NCBI RefSeq assembly: GCF_014863545.1
Contig: NZ_CP062260.1
Location: 6,225,501 to 6,289,500, forward strand
DNA: 64,000 nucleotides
Reading direction: 5' to 3'
From: Paenibacillus sp. JNUCC32
Lineage (GTDB): Bacteria > Bacillota > Bacilli > Paenibacillales > Paenibacillaceae
A program made the position numbers and the translations under genes. Every line of letters begins with the position of its first letter. Position 1 is the first letter of the stretch. This document shows, piece after piece, positions 36,822 through 47,483 of this stretch. Under the pieces are notes generated by a model. The model worked only from the letters and a program-made list of their open reading frames with translations, did not search any database and was not told the DNA's origin.

Positions 36822-39689
36822 TTGGCCAGTGAAAAAATTGTGATCAAAGGCGCCCGCGCACACAATCTGAAAAATATCGACGTCACGATACCGCGTGACA
36901 AGTTTGTCGTTCTGACGGGGCTTAGCGGCTCGGGCAAATCCTCCCTCGCATTCGATACGATTTATGCCGAGGGTCAGCGCCGTTACGTGGAATCCTTATC
37001 CGCTTATGCGCGCCAGTTCCTCGGACAGATGGAGAAGCCGGATGTCGATTCCATTGAAGGCCTGTCGCCGGCGATATCGATTGACCAGAAAACCACGAGC
37101 CGCAATCCGCGCTCGACGGTAGGCACCGTGACGGAAATTTACGATTATTTGCGTCTGCTGTTCGCCCGGGTCGGACACCCGCACTGTCCGGACCATGGGG
37201 TGGAAATTACCTCCCAGACGGTCGAGCAGATGGTAGACCGCATCATGCAGTATCCCGAGAAGACGAGACTGCAAATTCTCGCGCCGGTCATTTCCGGCCG
37301 CAAGGGCGAGCACAAAAATCTGTTTGCCGACATTGCGAAGCAGGGCTTCGTTCGGGTGCGCGTCGATGGGGAGCTTCGCGATCTGTCGGAGAACATCGAG
37401 CTTGAGAAGAATAAAAAGCATACGATCGAGGTGGTAGTGGACCGGATCGTGGTGAAGGAAGATATCGAGGCCCGCCTCGCCGATTCGATCGAGACGGCAC
37501 TGAACCTGTCAGGCGGCCAGCTCCTGGTCGATATCATGGGTCAGGAGGAGCTGAGGTTCAGCTCCAACTTTGCCTGCCCGATCTGCGGCTTCAGCATGGA
37601 AGAGTTGACGCCGCGAATGTTCTCCTTCAATACGCCTTTCGGTGCTTGCCCGGATTGCGACGGCTTGGGCGTGGAGATGATCGTGGATCCAGAGCTGCTT
37701 GTGCCGGATATGAGCAAAAGCGTCGAGGAAGGCGCCTTTGCCGCATGGAGCGGGGGCACATCCACGTATTATCCGCAGTTTTTGAAATCGGTCTGCGCGC
37801 ATTTCGGCATTCCGCTGGACAAGCCGGTCAGTACCTTTAGCCAGGAACAGATGAATAAACTGTTGTACGGCACGGGCAAAGAGAAGGTTCACTTCCGTTA
37901 TGAGAATGACTTCGGTCAGCGGAAGGAAGCGCACGTCACCTTCGAGGGCATCATTCCGAATCTGGAACGCCGCTACCGCGATACGAACTCCGAGGGTATC
38001 CGCGAATACATCGAAGGCTATATGAGCAGCAAGCCGTGCGATGTATGCAAAGGCCATCGTCTCCGTAAGGAAAGCTTGGCCGTTACGATCAATGATCGCA
38101 ACATGGCCTATGTTACCAGCTTGTCGATCGGAGAGTCCCTGAAATTCTTCGATCATCTGGAGCTTAGCGAGAAAGAAAAACAGATTGCCAATCTCATCTT
38201 GAAAGAGATTCACAGCCGCTTGGGCTTCCTGGTTAATGTCGGGCTGGATTACCTGACCCTCAGCCGTTCGGCGGGAACGCTGTCCGGCGGAGAAGCGCAG
38301 CGGATCCGGTTAGCCACGCAGATCGGATCGAGCCTCATGGGCGTGCTGTACATTCTGGACGAGCCGAGCATCGGGCTGCATCAGCGGGATAACGACCGAC
38401 TGATCTCCACGCTGGAGCATATGCGGAATTTGGGCAATACGCTGATTGTGGTCGAGCATGACGAAGACACGATGATGGCCGCGGACTATATCATCGACAT
38501 CGGCCCGGGCGCAGGTATTCATGGCGGCCAAGTCATTGCGGAAGGAACGCCGAAGGAGATTATGAACGACCCCAACTCGCTGACGGGCCAATACCTGAGC
38601 GGGCGTAAGTTCATTCCGGTCAGCAGCAAGCGCCGCAAGACCGATGGACGCTGGCTGGAGATTAAGGGCGCGAAAGAGAACAATCTGAAAAATATTAACG
38701 TGAAGATTCCGATTGGCGTGTTTACGGCGGTAACGGGCGTATCCGGATCCGGCAAGTCGACGCTGGTCAACGAGATCCTGTACAAGACGCTCGCTCGGGA
38801 TTTGAACAGGGCGAAGGTACGTCCGGGGCAATACCGTGAAATGAAAGGTCTGGAGCACATCGAGAAGGTCATCGACATCGACCAATCTCCGATCGGCCGT
38901 ACGCCGCGTTCCAACCCGGCAACCTATACAGGCGTCTTCGACGATATCCGGGATATATATTCCCAGACGAATGAAGCGAAGATTCGCGGATACAAGAAGG
39001 GCCGCTTCAGCTTTAACGTGAAGGGCGGACGCTGCGAGGCCTGCCGCGGAGACGGCATTATCAAGATTGAGATGCACTTCCTGCCGGATATCTACGTGCC
39101 TTGCGAAGTTTGCAAGGGCAAGCGTTACAACCGCGAAACGCTGGAAGTCAAATATAAAGGCAAGAACATCGCCGAAGTCCTGGAGATGACGGTGGAGAAT
39201 GCAACGGATTTCTTCCAGAACATTCCGAAAATTCACCGTAAGATGCAAACGCTGATGGATGTGGGCCTGGGCTACATTACGCTGGGTCAGCCTGCCACCA
39301 CGCTGTCCGGCGGCGAGGCGCAGCGCGTGAAGCTGGCTTCCGAGCTGTACCGCCGCAGCACAGGCAAAACGATGTATATCCTGGATGAGCCGACCACCGG
39401 CCTGCACGTGGACGATATCGATCGTCTGCTCGTCGTGCTTCACCGCCTGGTGGAATCCGGGGAGTCCGTCCTCGTCATCGAGCATAATCTCGATGTCATT
39501 AAGACCGCGGACTATCTGATCGACCTGGGTCCGGAGGGCGGCAGCGGCGGCGGTACCATTATCGCTACGGGAACGCCTGAGGATCTGGTCAAGGTGCCTG
39601 AGTCTTACACAGGCAAGTATCTGAAGCCGATTCTGGAACGCGATACGAAGCGAACCGAGGAATTGAACAAGGTGGAAGCAGCCCGCTAA
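36822..39689 (+). CDS. uvrA: Excinuclease ABC subunit A
   Basis: Damage-recognition ATPase of excision repair. TTG 36822 with AGGAG ten bases before gives 955 residues. Two ABC modules are clear: Walker [20 protein letters not shown] and [18 protein letters not shown], with signatures [15 protein letters not shown] and [17 protein letters not shown]. Two zinc sites are visible (CPICGFSME with ACPDC, and CEACRGDG with CEVCKG). A weak hairpin (ACGGCC/GGTCGT) lies in the gap after uvrB but has only a short T-run. A long hairpin and a terminator follow. Confidence 0.99.
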   Translation: MASEKIVIKGARAHNLKNIDVTIPRDKFVVLTGLSGSGKSSLAFDTIYAEGQRRYVESLSAYARQFLGQMEKPDVDSIEGLSPAISIDQKTTSRNPRSTVGTVTEIYDYLRLLFARVGHPHCPDHGVEITSQTVEQMVDRIMQYPEKTRLQILAPVISGRKGEHKNLFADIAKQGFVRVRVDGELRDLSENIELEKNKKHTIEVVVDRIVVKEDIEARLADSIETALNLSGGQLLVDIMGQEELRFSSNFACPICGFSMEELTPRMFSFNTPFGACPDCDGLGVEMIVDPELLVPDMSKSVEEGAFAAWSGGTSTYYPQFLKSVCAHFGIPLDKPVSTFSQEQMNKLLYGTGKEKVHFRYENDFGQRKEAHVTFEGIIPNLERRYRDTNSEGIREYIEGYMSSKPCDVCKGHRLRKESLAVTINDRNMAYVTSLSIGESLKFFDHLELSEKEKQIANLILKEIHSRLGFLVNVGLDYLTLSRSAGTLSGGEAQRIRLATQIGSSLMGVLYILDEPSIGLHQRDNDRLISTLEHMRNLGNTLIVVEHDEDTMMAADYIIDIGPGAGIHGGQVIAEGTPKEIMNDPNSLTGQYLSGRKFIPVSSKRRKTDGRWLEIKGAKENNLKNINVKIPIGVFTAVTGVSGSGKSTLVNEILYKTLARDLNRAKVRPGQYREMKGLEHIEKVIDIDQSPIGRTPRSNPATYTGVFDDIRDIYSQTNEAKIRGYKKGRFSFNVKGGRCEACRGDGIIKIEMHFLPDIYVPCEVCKGKRYNRETLEVKYKGKNIAEVLEMTVENATDFFQNIPKIHRKMQTLMDVGLGYITLGQPATTLSGGEAQRVKLASELYRRSTGKTMYILDEPTTGLHVDDIDRLLVVLHRLVESGESVLVIEHNLDVIKTADYLIDLGPEGGSGGGTIIATGTPEDLVKVPESYTGKYLKPILERDTKRTEELNKVEAAR

Positions 39690-40021
39690 TAAACGTTAGC
39701 GGACGTAAAGTTGTTCTTTGTCGGCATGGGAATTGCCTAGCAATGGGAATGGCACATTGCCATTCTCAATGCCGGCATCGATAAGAAAATGAGAGGAGTC
39801 CCTGGTGGAATTGCCAGGGGCTCTTTTTTTGTGATGGTCGACAGCCATCCGAGCATGCCCCGGACCACGAACCGTGCGAGCAGGGAGCGGCGAGCAAGTC
39901 ATTTAGAGAAAACTTCAAGGAATGCACTTATGTCCGGCGTTATTTTCATGCTATCCTCCAATATCTTCGTATTCCAAGATATGGTATGATCTTGGTGATT
40001 TCGTTAAAACGGAGGGATTGT
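39690..40021. other. uvrA downstream region
   Basis: A large hairpin (CGGCAT 39722-39727 with ATGCCG 39769-39774, containing AATGGCA-CAT-TGCCATT) comes first, then the terminator. Next to the SLH gene is an inverted repeat CCAAGAT-N8-ATCTTGG (39974-39995) that encloses a possible -10 TATGAT. No gene is supported. Confidence 0.5.
39796..39830 (+). terminator. Rho-independent terminator after uvrA
   Basis: GAGTCCCTGG pairs with CCAGGGGCTC around TGGAATTG, followed by seven T. Confidence 0.88.
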
Positions 40022-41602
40022 ATGAAGAGGATCACCTGTTCCATTCTGATCGTTTTGGCAGCAAGTGCTTTATACATAAACTCAACCGACGGCGTACAGG
40101 CAGAGGTAGGGGGACCCGTTACGGATCGCGTGCAGGCAGAGATGGGGGTATCCGTTTCGGGTGTGAAACACTTCAATGCACAGGAAGCCCTTACCCGATT
40201 AAATAAAGGGTTCCTTCCCCTAGACGGGCAGGGGAAGTCTAGCTCGACAGAGGCTATAAGCCGGCAGGATTTTGTCATATTCATCGTCCACATGTTAAAC
40301 CTAAACGCGGATAGTCCTCCGGAAGTCATTACCTTTAAGGATGTGCCTAAGGATCATTATGCCTTCACCGCGATCGAAGCTGCGGTTCAGGAAGGGCTGG
40401 TCAAAGGGGTCGGCAACGGGAGATTCGGGCTCGGATTGCCGCTGACGCGTCAGGATATGGCTATGCTGTATCAAAGAGCTCTGCGAGGGATATCCGATAA
40501 GATCGGATCCGGCGCGGAACCTTCACAGCAGAATTTAGAGGAGGGATCCTACAGCAATGATGCCAAGGAAGCTATGGCACTGGCCTTGGAATTAGGACTG
40601 TTTCGGGTATCCGGCATTGACGGTTTGAACCCCAAGGGTACCGTCACTCGGAAAGAAGCTGTCTGGGCTACAGCCAAATGGCTGGAATCCGTGGAGTCAA
40701 TCGATTTGAACGCTGCCGTGAGCGAAACGGAAACACCGCCGCCGAATAGCCCTCTTCCTGTCATTCATGGCGTCGTTGCTACTTCATCGGGAACAACCTC
40801 GGCAACTCCTGTTCATTCCGGACCAACGCAAGCTCCGACAGAGACGGGACCTTCAGCTACCGTATCGGAGGCTTTGCCAACAACGGCACCATCAGCTCCG
40901 AATGATCTGAAGTTCCACCATGTGAAGGGGCAGGCTCAATTAACCTGGACGCATCAGCAGGGCGTGACCTACAATATCTATTCCAGCGGACAATCGGGAG
41001 CGGGGTATGCCTTATTGGCTGAGGGATCGAATGTGGACGCAGGTTCTTATGCCATTACGGATGTACGTTTTCAAGAGCCCTCTTACTACGTGATCGAGGC
41101 TGTGAACAGCTTCGGCAAGAGCGGTTACTCTAACGAAGTTTCGAGCCGCCCGAATAAAGTGTCGGGCCTTCAGGCCATCCTAAATGAGGAAGATGAATCC
41201 ATTGCTTTAACCTGGTCAGATGCACAGGAAGGCGTAACCTATCATGTATACTACACAGGACCCGACGGAACGGGGGCACGTTTGAACGATGAACCGTTAG
41301 AGAGCCCGGCCTATCTCATTCCGAATCTCCATATGCTGGCAGGTCTGCCCGGCCGGTATACGATTCATGTGGTCGCCGTGAACGAATGGCATATCCGCAG
41401 CGAACCGTCCAACGAGGTAACTTTGGATGTCAGAAAGGACCCCGTGGATCGGATCACGATCATGGATCCTTCCGTGGCTTTGCCAAGCGAGGATCTGGCG
41501 GAGGAGACGGTAACCGAGCAGGAGTCGGCTCCAGAGGAACAAAAGGATCAGGAGGAGTATGAGGATCCCATTCTCGATCCCACCCGGGTACCTCTTGGAT
41601 AA
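40022..41602 (+). CDS. Secreted SLH-domain protein with fibronectin-like repeats
   Basis: 526 residues from ATG 40022, with GGAGGG five bases before. A signal peptide (MKRITCSILIVLAASALYIN, cut near QAE) is followed by one clear SLH module (about 85-165: TFKDVPKDHYAFTAIEAAVQ, EGLVKGVGNGRFGLGLPLTR) and a second, weaker one (about 175-235). A Ser/Thr/Pro linker (PVHSGPTQAPTETGPSATVS) leads to two fibronectin-type modules of about 85 residues (LKFHHVKGQAQLTWTHQQ and VSGLQAILNEEDESIALTWS). The end is acidic. It probably binds pyruvylated wall polymer through SLH, although three SLH repeats are the norm. Its function is unknown. Confidence 0.85.
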   Translation: MKRITCSILIVLAASALYINSTDGVQAEVGGPVTDRVQAEMGVSVSGVKHFNAQEALTRLNKGFLPLDGQGKSSSTEAISRQDFVIFIVHMLNLNADSPPEVITFKDVPKDHYAFTAIEAAVQEGLVKGVGNGRFGLGLPLTRQDMAMLYQRALRGISDKIGSGAEPSQQNLEEGSYSNDAKEAMALALELGLFRVSGIDGLNPKGTVTRKEAVWATAKWLESVESIDLNAAVSETETPPPNSPLPVIHGVVATSSGTTSATPVHSGPTQAPTETGPSATVSEALPTTAPSAPNDLKFHHVKGQAQLTWTHQQGVTYNIYSSGQSGAGYALLAEGSNVDAGSYAITDVRFQEPSYYVIEAVNSFGKSGYSNEVSSRPNKVSGLQAILNEEDESIALTWSDAQEGVTYHVYYTGPDGTGARLNDEPLESPAYLIPNLHMLAGLPGRYTIHVVAVNEWHIRSEPSNEVTLDVRKDPVDRITIMDPSVALPSEDLAEETVTEQESAPEEQKDQEEYEDPILDPTRVPLG

Positions 41603-41820
41603 CGGAACAACCTGTGTTAGGTTCCATTTCGTTAGCTTGATCTAGTCCCTGCCATGATGAAAGTCATGCTAATGTCTGACAATTTGGTTAAAAATGAGAA
41701 ATTTCTATGACTTTTTTTCATTTTTAGGGGCGGAGGGCTTGCATCTGGACGGGCACATGGATAACATAGAAGAAGATATGTAAATTTGCCCGAGAAGAAA
41801 CCCACGAGGAGGTACGTTTC

Positions 41821-42030
41821 ATGATCCTTGCAGCAGCATCGGATGCGACCGCGACATTTAAGACATTTGATATTTTCATGATTTTGTTTACGATTCTGAT
41901 CTTTGTTGGCGTGGTTCGCCTGTTGATGGCCCGTCAAAAAAATAAATTCGCAATCGCTTTCGGTCTCGTCAGCTTATTTGTGTTCTTGTATTCTGACTAT
42001 GCCATGATTACAGGATGGTTTAACAATTAG
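41821..42030 (+). CDS. Small two-segment membrane protein, DUF2759-like
   Basis: 69 residues from ATG 41821, with GAGGAGGTA eight bases before. Two hydrophobic stretches (FDIFMILFTILIFVGVVRLL and FAIAFGLVSLFVFLYSDYAM) are joined by RQKNK. The AIAFGLxSLxVF pattern resembles the DUF2759 group (B. subtilis YqgW) but the match is from memory. The function is unknown. It stands alone, and a terminator follows. Confidence 0.75.
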   Translation: MILAAASDATATFKTFDIFMILFTILIFVGVVRLLMARQKNKFAIAFGLVSLFVFLYSDYAMITGWFNN

Positions 42031-42090
42031 GTTGGCGTGATGCACGCTATTAAAGCGGCTTCATGACGAATGGAATGAAATACATACAAA

Positions 42091-42134
42091 CAAGACGCCC
42101 TTCTGCTACCTGCAGTGTGAAGGCGTCTTTTTGT
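42091..42134 (+). terminator. Terminator after the small membrane protein
   Basis: AAGACGCC and TTC pair with GAAGGCGTCTT around a 16-base loop, followed by a TTTTTGTTT tail. Confidence 0.8.
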
Positions 42135-42274
42135 TTCTTCGAGGGCAAGTTACACGATCCGCAGGAAAAACGTAAAAGAAATAGGTCTATCAGCAATGGT
42201 TACAAATGGAAAAACATGATAAATTGAGGAGTACAAGTTGGGTAGAGGATGGAACCGGGGGAGGAACATACCAA

Positions 42275-43351
42275 TTGAAAAACGTACAATGGCAAAAAAG
42301 ATCCGCGGCCATGCTGCTGGGGACCGTCATTTTGGCAGGAAGCAGCGGCATGCTCACACAGGCAGAGGTTGCGGATGCAGCAAGCGCGAAGCCTAAGAAT
42401 ACATATGAGCAAAACGAGGTGCCTCAAGTCATCAGCCGGATGTCGCCGTCGGTGGTCGGCATTATCGGGAAGGCCGCTCAAGGAAGCGGCGAAGTGGACG
42501 ACAGATACAACCTGGCGCATGGCACGGGAGTCATCTGGAAGTCGGACGGCTGGATCGTGACGAACGCCCATGTGGTGGACGGGCTTACCGGAATCACGGT
42601 CGTGACCGCAGACGGCAAATCCTATAAAGCCAAGGGCGTATACAGCGATCCCAAGAGCGATATTGCGTTGGTCAAAATCAATGCCAAGTCCCTGAAGCCG
42701 GCCAAATTTGCGGCAACAGCGCAGCATGCGCTAGTCGGGGAAACGGTTGTTGCCATTGGCACGCCGATCTCGTTCTCGCTGCGAAACTCGGCCTCGGTGG
42801 GCGTGGTTAGCGGGCTAAACCGGAGCGTAGACGGCTCTTATCGCCTGATTCAAACCGACACCGCCATTAACCCGGGCAACAGCGGGGGCCCGCTCGTCAA
42901 CTTGAAGGGCGAGGTCATCGGGATCAACAGCAAGAAGTTCGCCGCCGTCGGCATTGAAAACATGGGCTTCTCCATACCTGCGGAAACGGTCCGCTACGTT
43001 GTGGGGCATTTATTGGAATACGGCGAGGTGATTAGAGCCGGACTCGGATTGGAGCTGGAAGAGAGCTGGTCCGCCATCGTGGGTCTCCCTTCGGACGATC
43101 CGTTGACCGTTACGAAGGTGTTGTCCGAGCAGGCCAAGCAGGCCGGCATTCAAGAGGATGACGTATTATATGCGATTAACGGCAAGCGCATTTATTCCGT
43201 TGTTGATATCAACGAACGGTTAAAGCCCTATATTCCCGGTCAGCAGGTTCAGCTGCTGATGCAGCGGGATGGGGATATCGTGAACGTAAAACTGACGCTC
43301 AGCCAGGACGGTAACGGAGCTGCTTCGTCAAGCGTTGGGGAGGCCGAGTAA
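42275..43351 (+). CDS. Secreted trypsin-like serine protease with PDZ domain (HtrA/DegP type)
   Basis: TTG 42275 is preferred: GGGGGAGGAA (42257-42266) is about ten bases before and the protein then starts with a signal peptide (MKNVQWQKRSAAMLLGTVIL). 358 residues; the frame opens at ATG 42206. The catalytic triad is visible: His in WIVTNAHVVDGLTG, Asp in PKSDIALVKI, Ser in TAINPGNSGGPLVNLKG. The PDZ-like domain follows (DDPLTVTKVLSEQAKQAGIQ, YAINGKRIYSVVDINERL). HtrA-type proteases degrade misfolded extracytoplasmic proteins; this one lacks the usual membrane anchor. It overlaps the next gene by one base (TAATG). Confidence 0.9.
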   Translation: MKNVQWQKRSAAMLLGTVILAGSSGMLTQAEVADAASAKPKNTYEQNEVPQVISRMSPSVVGIIGKAAQGSGEVDDRYNLAHGTGVIWKSDGWIVTNAHVVDGLTGITVVTADGKSYKAKGVYSDPKSDIALVKINAKSLKPAKFAATAQHALVGETVVAIGTPISFSLRNSASVGVVSGLNRSVDGSYRLIQTDTAINPGNSGGPLVNLKGEVIGINSKKFAAVGIENMGFSIPAETVRYVVGHLLEYGEVIRAGLGLELEESWSAIVGLPSDDPLTVTKVLSEQAKQAGIQEDDVLYAINGKRIYSVVDINERLKPYIPGQQVQLLMQRDGDIVNVKLTLSQDGNGAASSSVGEAE

Positions 43352-45282
43352 TGGACAAGAGAGAAAGAACGGAAACTAGCCGTCGCCTGCGGCAGGTGAC
43401 AGCCGGAACCTTATCGGCGCTGATGTTATTTACGACGTTGTCTCTTCCCGCATGGGGAGATGAAGCGGTTGTGCCGGAGAAGCGTATACTGACCGTGCAA
43501 AACGGCAGCAGCACAGCCTCGGTCAATGGCACTTCCTACACGATTGCCAAGCCGCAGCTGAAGCATGGCGTATTGATGGTACCGCTGGGCGTATTCAAGA
43601 AAGCGTTTGGCAGCGAGATCAGGCTGGAGGGCGAGAACCGGATACGGCTGCTGCAAGGGCCGCATACGGTCGTGCTCGTCATGGACAACAAGACGGCATG
43701 GATCGACGGGAAAAAGGTGCAGCTGCCGGTGGAACCGACCATGGTGTCCGGTACGCTGATGGTGCCGCTGCGCCCGGTTGCGGCGGGAATCGGCGCCAAG
43801 GTAAGCTCCTCCCAGGGCAAGCTGGCCATCAGCCTCATGGTCACGGATAAGGAAGAGAAGCAGGACGAGGGCGAAATCAACAACACGACCGGGAAGACCC
43901 GAATCGGGAACAGCTATTATGAATGGAGTTTGAATTATCCCTCCTGGATGATGGTTGGAAGAGGCACGGACGATGAGAGCGGTTCGGCTTTCAATGATGC
44001 TACGGGCCGCTATTACCTGGAGGTGCACGCATCCTCCCACAAGGTGAAGCTGAGTCCCGATGATCTGCTGGAACGGCTCCTGAAGGAAGTGGGCGACTCC
44101 GGAGACGTTGTGCTGCACCAAGAGACGGTCACAAGCGCAGCGGTTCCGTATGCCAGAGTGGTCTCCCGCGATGTTGACGGCGTCTTGTGGGAAGGTCGGC
44201 AGTACTATGCCAACGACCGCGTTTATGAACTGTATTTTGCCGATGCCGAAGCGGTTCACTATAAAGATATGGACCAACACGCAGGCTTGCTGGGCTCTTT
44301 CCGAACGGCATATCGGGCAGAAGACAAATCTGTAAAAGACGTATCCTCCATCGTGGATGGGTTCCGCGAAGCAGGAAACGAAGAATACGGCATATGGTTC
44401 GGCATTCCGGCAGGCTGGGAAATCAACAACAAGGATATGTTATACGGCAGCGAAGGAGAGGGCTATCTGTCCGTCTCGGTGACATCCGCTCCGACGGCGG
44501 CCGATGGTACCCTCGCCGCTTGGGGGCAGCGCCTTAAAGACTGGCTGGCCGAATCCTTTGTCGAGGAATCGTACGAATACGTCGGACTTACGCCTGTGGA
44601 GATTTCCGGCGTCAAAGGGCAGATTCAAGAGGTTCGGTACAACTTCGGGAATAAATGGATAACGGAATATGAGGTGATGGTCCAGAAGAACGGCTACCGC
44701 TATTATCTGGAGTATGCGATACCGGATGGGCAGGAACGGACGGCTTCCAACTGGAAAAAGGTTCTCGAATCAATCGAGATCGATTACGATGTGGTACCGG
44801 CAAATTTCGGCCGCATCGGCGAAGAGGGCTACCTGACCGATAAAACCAAGATGAGAAGCAAAAGCTCCGAGACGTACCGCTATCATATCGATATTCCGAG
44901 GTACTGGGAGCCGCTGAACGATCAGTTCGAGCAGGGAATCGTGGAGTATGGCTTTGCCGGGGGCGGCTTTGAAATTACCGCCCAAAAGGATACAACAGCT
45001 GAAGTCATCGTCAGCAATCTGAAACGGTATTATAACGAAGCCAGCACGGCTTCGTCGGTGAAATTGCTGGGCGTCGATAAGATCACGTTTGCCGGCGTGC
45101 CTGCCGTGTCGTTCAAGGTGCATCAGGTGAAGAACGGCGTTGGTTATACGACCGAGGAAATCGTCTTTGAAAGCGGGGATATCGCGTACACGATCATGAC
45201 AACGCTGAATGATGCCAATGCAACGGAAGTGCAGCAAGCGGCGCTGGCGCGTACGCTCACCTCGTTTGAGCTCGTGAAATAA
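43351..45282 (+). CDS. Secreted protein with copper-amine-oxidase N-terminal domain
   Basis: 643 residues, starting at the ATG that overlaps the protease stop codon. A signal peptide (TAGTLSALMLFTTLSLPAWG) is followed by a copper-amine-oxidase N-like domain at about 50-170 (VPLGVFKKAFGSEIRLEGEN, TLMVPLRPVAAGIGAKVSS), which in Gram-positives is a wall- or surface-associated fold and has no copper enzyme activity. The remainder (about 185-643) contains three similar beta-rich segments that look like PsbP/Mog1-like repeats (SYYEWSLNYPSWMMVGRGTD, EYGIWFGIPAGWEINNKDML, TYRYHIDIPRYWEPLNDQFE). The role is unknown; the tight coupling to the protease suggests a partner or substrate (inference). Confidence 0.85.
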   Translation: MDKRERTETSRRLRQVTAGTLSALMLFTTLSLPAWGDEAVVPEKRILTVQNGSSTASVNGTSYTIAKPQLKHGVLMVPLGVFKKAFGSEIRLEGENRIRLLQGPHTVVLVMDNKTAWIDGKKVQLPVEPTMVSGTLMVPLRPVAAGIGAKVSSSQGKLAISLMVTDKEEKQDEGEINNTTGKTRIGNSYYEWSLNYPSWMMVGRGTDDESGSAFNDATGRYYLEVHASSHKVKLSPDDLLERLLKEVGDSGDVVLHQETVTSAAVPYARVVSRDVDGVLWEGRQYYANDRVYELYFADAEAVHYKDMDQHAGLLGSFRTAYRAEDKSVKDVSSIVDGFREAGNEEYGIWFGIPAGWEINNKDMLYGSEGEGYLSVSVTSAPTAADGTLAAWGQRLKDWLAESFVEESYEYVGLTPVEISGVKGQIQEVRYNFGNKWITEYEVMVQKNGYRYYLEYAIPDGQERTASNWKKVLESIEIDYDVVPANFGRIGEEGYLTDKTKMRSKSSETYRYHIDIPRYWEPLNDQFEQGIVEYGFAGGGFEITAQKDTTAEVIVSNLKRYYNEASTASSVKLLGVDKITFAGVPAVSFKVHQVKNGVGYTTEEIVFESGDIAYTIMTTLNDANATEVQQAALARTLTSFELVK

Positions 45283-45343
45283 CCCGCAGAATGGAATTAT
45301 GAACTCACATCATATGGAATAAAGCGAATGTTTGATAACACCG

Positions 45344-45388
45344 ATAGCTGTCCTGCTGCACTCATGGTGCGGATGGGCAGCTATTTTG
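45344..45388 (+). terminator. Terminator before the TetM-like gene
   Basis: ATAGCTGTCC pairs with GGGCAGCTAT (one wobble), with GCAC/GGTGC inside, followed by TTTTGG. It most simply ends the protease operon. It could also act as a leader attenuator of the next gene, 140 bases on. Confidence 0.7.
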
Positions 45389-45527
45389 GTTTAGGCAGCG
45401 GAATGACGGGCCCTCATCCGAATAATGTAGAACATATGTGCCGATCAGGGAGCCTGATATGTTAAAATTAAAAAGTGAGAGCAAATGGATCATTCATGAA
45501 ACCGGCTTGCAGAAGAGGGATAAGCGG

Positions 45528-47483
45528 ATGAAAAAAACGATAGGCATGTTCGCCCACGTGGATGCGGGCAAGACCACGCTGGCGGAGCAGTTGTTATACA
45601 CGACCCATACGATTCAGGAGCGCGGCCGGGTGGATCACCAGAGCGCATATCTTGATCGTCATGACATTGAAAAAGAACGGGGCATTACCGTATTTGCCGA
45701 TCAGGCCACCATGCATTTTAACGGTTCCACGTATTATTTAATCGATACGCCGGGTCACGTCGACTTCTCGCCGGAAATGGAGCGGGCCATACAAGTCATG
45801 GATGCCGCCGTTGTCGTCATCAGCGCCGTGGAAGGTGTCGAGGGGCATACGGAGACGGTATGGCAGTTACTGCGCAAGCATGGCGTGCCGACGTTCCTGT
45901 TTATCAATAAAATCGACCGGGTAGGCGCAGACGTGCCGCGCGTGCTGGCGGAGATTCGCAGCGAGCTTGCCGAAGACGTCTGTTGGGTCACCGAGGAGGA
46001 TGTGCTGCAGGAAGGCCTGATGCAGTCTTCGCTCATTGAGTTTATTGCGGAGCGGGACGAGAAGCTGCTGGAGCTCTATATGGAAGAGGGATATGAGGTT
46101 TCGCGGTGGCTGGATGCGATGATAGCAATGATGCGGAAGGGGGAGCTGTTTCCGTGCTTCAGCGGATCCGCCCTGCAGAACGTGGGCGTAACCCATTTCA
46201 TGCATCAGTTGGATCTGCTGACGGTAACGGATTACGATCCCGAGGCGGCATTTGCCGGGAGGGCTTATAAGATTCGCCATGATGAACAGGGCGCCCGGCT
46301 GACCTATATCAAAGCCACTGGCGGCACGCTGCAGGTGCGGGAAGAAATCACGTATGTCTCCGGAACGGAGACGATCACGGAGAAGGTGACGCATATCCGC
46401 TTGATCAATGGGGGGCGGGCAACCCCTGTCGACCGTGTGCATGCGGGCGACCTGTTTGCGGTTACCGGCATTTCCGCTGCTGCGGCAGGAGTCGGGATGG
46501 GGGCTCTTAGCGGCCGGACGGTGTACGAGCTGGTGCCGACGCTGAAGTCCAAGGTGCAATTCGAGTCCTCGATTCATCCCAAGGATATGCTGCGCTGCTT
46601 CCAGCTGCTGGATGCGGAGGATCCTTCCCTGTCCGTGCAGTGGGACGAGCCGGCACAGGCGATTCATATTCATGTGATGGGCATCATTCAGCTTGAAGTG
46701 CTGGAACGAATCGTGTTTGAGCGGTTCGGTTACCGCATTGCGTTTGGCGAGCCGGAGATTTTATATAAAGAGACCATAACGGAGGCTGTTGTGGGAAGCG
46801 GCCATTTTGAACCGCTGAAGCATTACGCGGAGGTGCACCTCCGGCTGGAGCCGGGAGAGCGGAACAGCGGCATCGTGTTTGCCAATGCGTGCCATCCGGA
46901 TATGCTGCCGGTTAATTATCAGCATCTGGTTGCCCAGCATGTTGGCGAGAGGGATCATCACGGGCTGCTTACAGGTTCGCCGGTCACTGATATGAAAATT
47001 ACCCTGCTGAAGGGACGGGCGCACAACAAGCATACGCATGGCGGCGATTTCAGGGAAGCCACGTATCGCGCTTTGCGACAGGGGCTGGAGAAAACAACCA
47101 GTCTGCTGTTGGAGCCATACTATCATTTCAAGGTAAAGGTGGATGCCGAGTTTATCGGACGGTTAATGTCCGATTTGACACAGGCCAAAGCAAGCTTCGA
47201 TCCTCCGGAAACGGTGGGAGACAAGGTAACGGTCACGGGATCGGCACCCGTATCCACCATGATGAAATATGGAATGGAATTAGCGGCGTACACCAAAGGA
47301 AGAGGAACGATATCGCTGGTATACGGCGGATATGACCGGTGCCATAACGAGGCAGAGGTCATTGAACGCAAAGGATACGACAAGAACGCAGACCCGGAAT
47401 ACAGCTCCTCTTCGATATTCTGCGCCAAGGGCAGCGGTTATGCGGTGCCTTGGGATGAAGCGGATCGTCACATGCATGTGTGA
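45528..47483 (+). CDS. TetM-like ribosomal-protection translation factor GTPase
   Basis: ATG 45528 (AGAGGGA eight bases before) gives the family start MKKTIGMFAHVDAGKTTLAE and 651 residues. An ATG 23 codons upstream at 45459, with AGGGAG, is in frame too. The GTPase motifs are HVDAGKTTLAEQLLY (P-loop), RGITVFADQ, DTPGHVDF and NKIDR. The EF-G-like domains 2 to 5 follow, with domain IV including NKHTHGGDFREATYRALRQG. In Tet(M)/Tet(O), such proteins remove tetracycline from the ribosome. This is a diverged chromosomal relative, so tetracycline resistance is a guess; related GTPases of unknown role are common in Paenibacillus and clostridia. Confidence 0.88.
   Translation: MKKTIGMFAHVDAGKTTLAEQLLYTTHTIQERGRVDHQSAYLDRHDIEKERGITVFADQATMHFNGSTYYLIDTPGHVDFSPEMERAIQVMDAAVVVISAVEGVEGHTETVWQLLRKHGVPTFLFINKIDRVGADVPRVLAEIRSELAEDVCWVTEEDVLQEGLMQSSLIEFIAERDEKLLELYMEEGYEVSRWLDAMIAMMRKGELFPCFSGSALQNVGVTHFMHQLDLLTVTDYDPEAAFAGRAYKIRHDEQGARLTYIKATGGTLQVREEITYVSGTETITEKVTHIRLINGGRATPVDRVHAGDLFAVTGISAAAAGVGMGALSGRTVYELVPTLKSKVQFESSIHPKDMLRCFQLLDAEDPSLSVQWDEPAQAIHIHVMGIIQLEVLERIVFERFGYRIAFGEPEILYKETITEAVVGSGHFEPLKHYAEVHLRLEPGERNSGIVFANACHPDMLPVNYQHLVAQHVGERDHHGLLTGSPVTDMKITLLKGRAHNKHTHGGDFREATYRALRQGLEKTTSLLLEPYYHFKVKVDAEFIGRLMSDLTQAKASFDPPETVGDKVTVTGSAPVSTMMKYGMELAAYTKGRGTISLVYGGYDRCHNEAEVIERKGYDKNADPEYSSSSIFCAKGSGYAVPWDEADRHMHV

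Noticed and set aside
45390..45527. tet(M)-type leader peptide before the TetM-like gene
   Set aside because: ATG 45459 is in frame with the main gene, so it is an alternative start and not a separate leader peptide.
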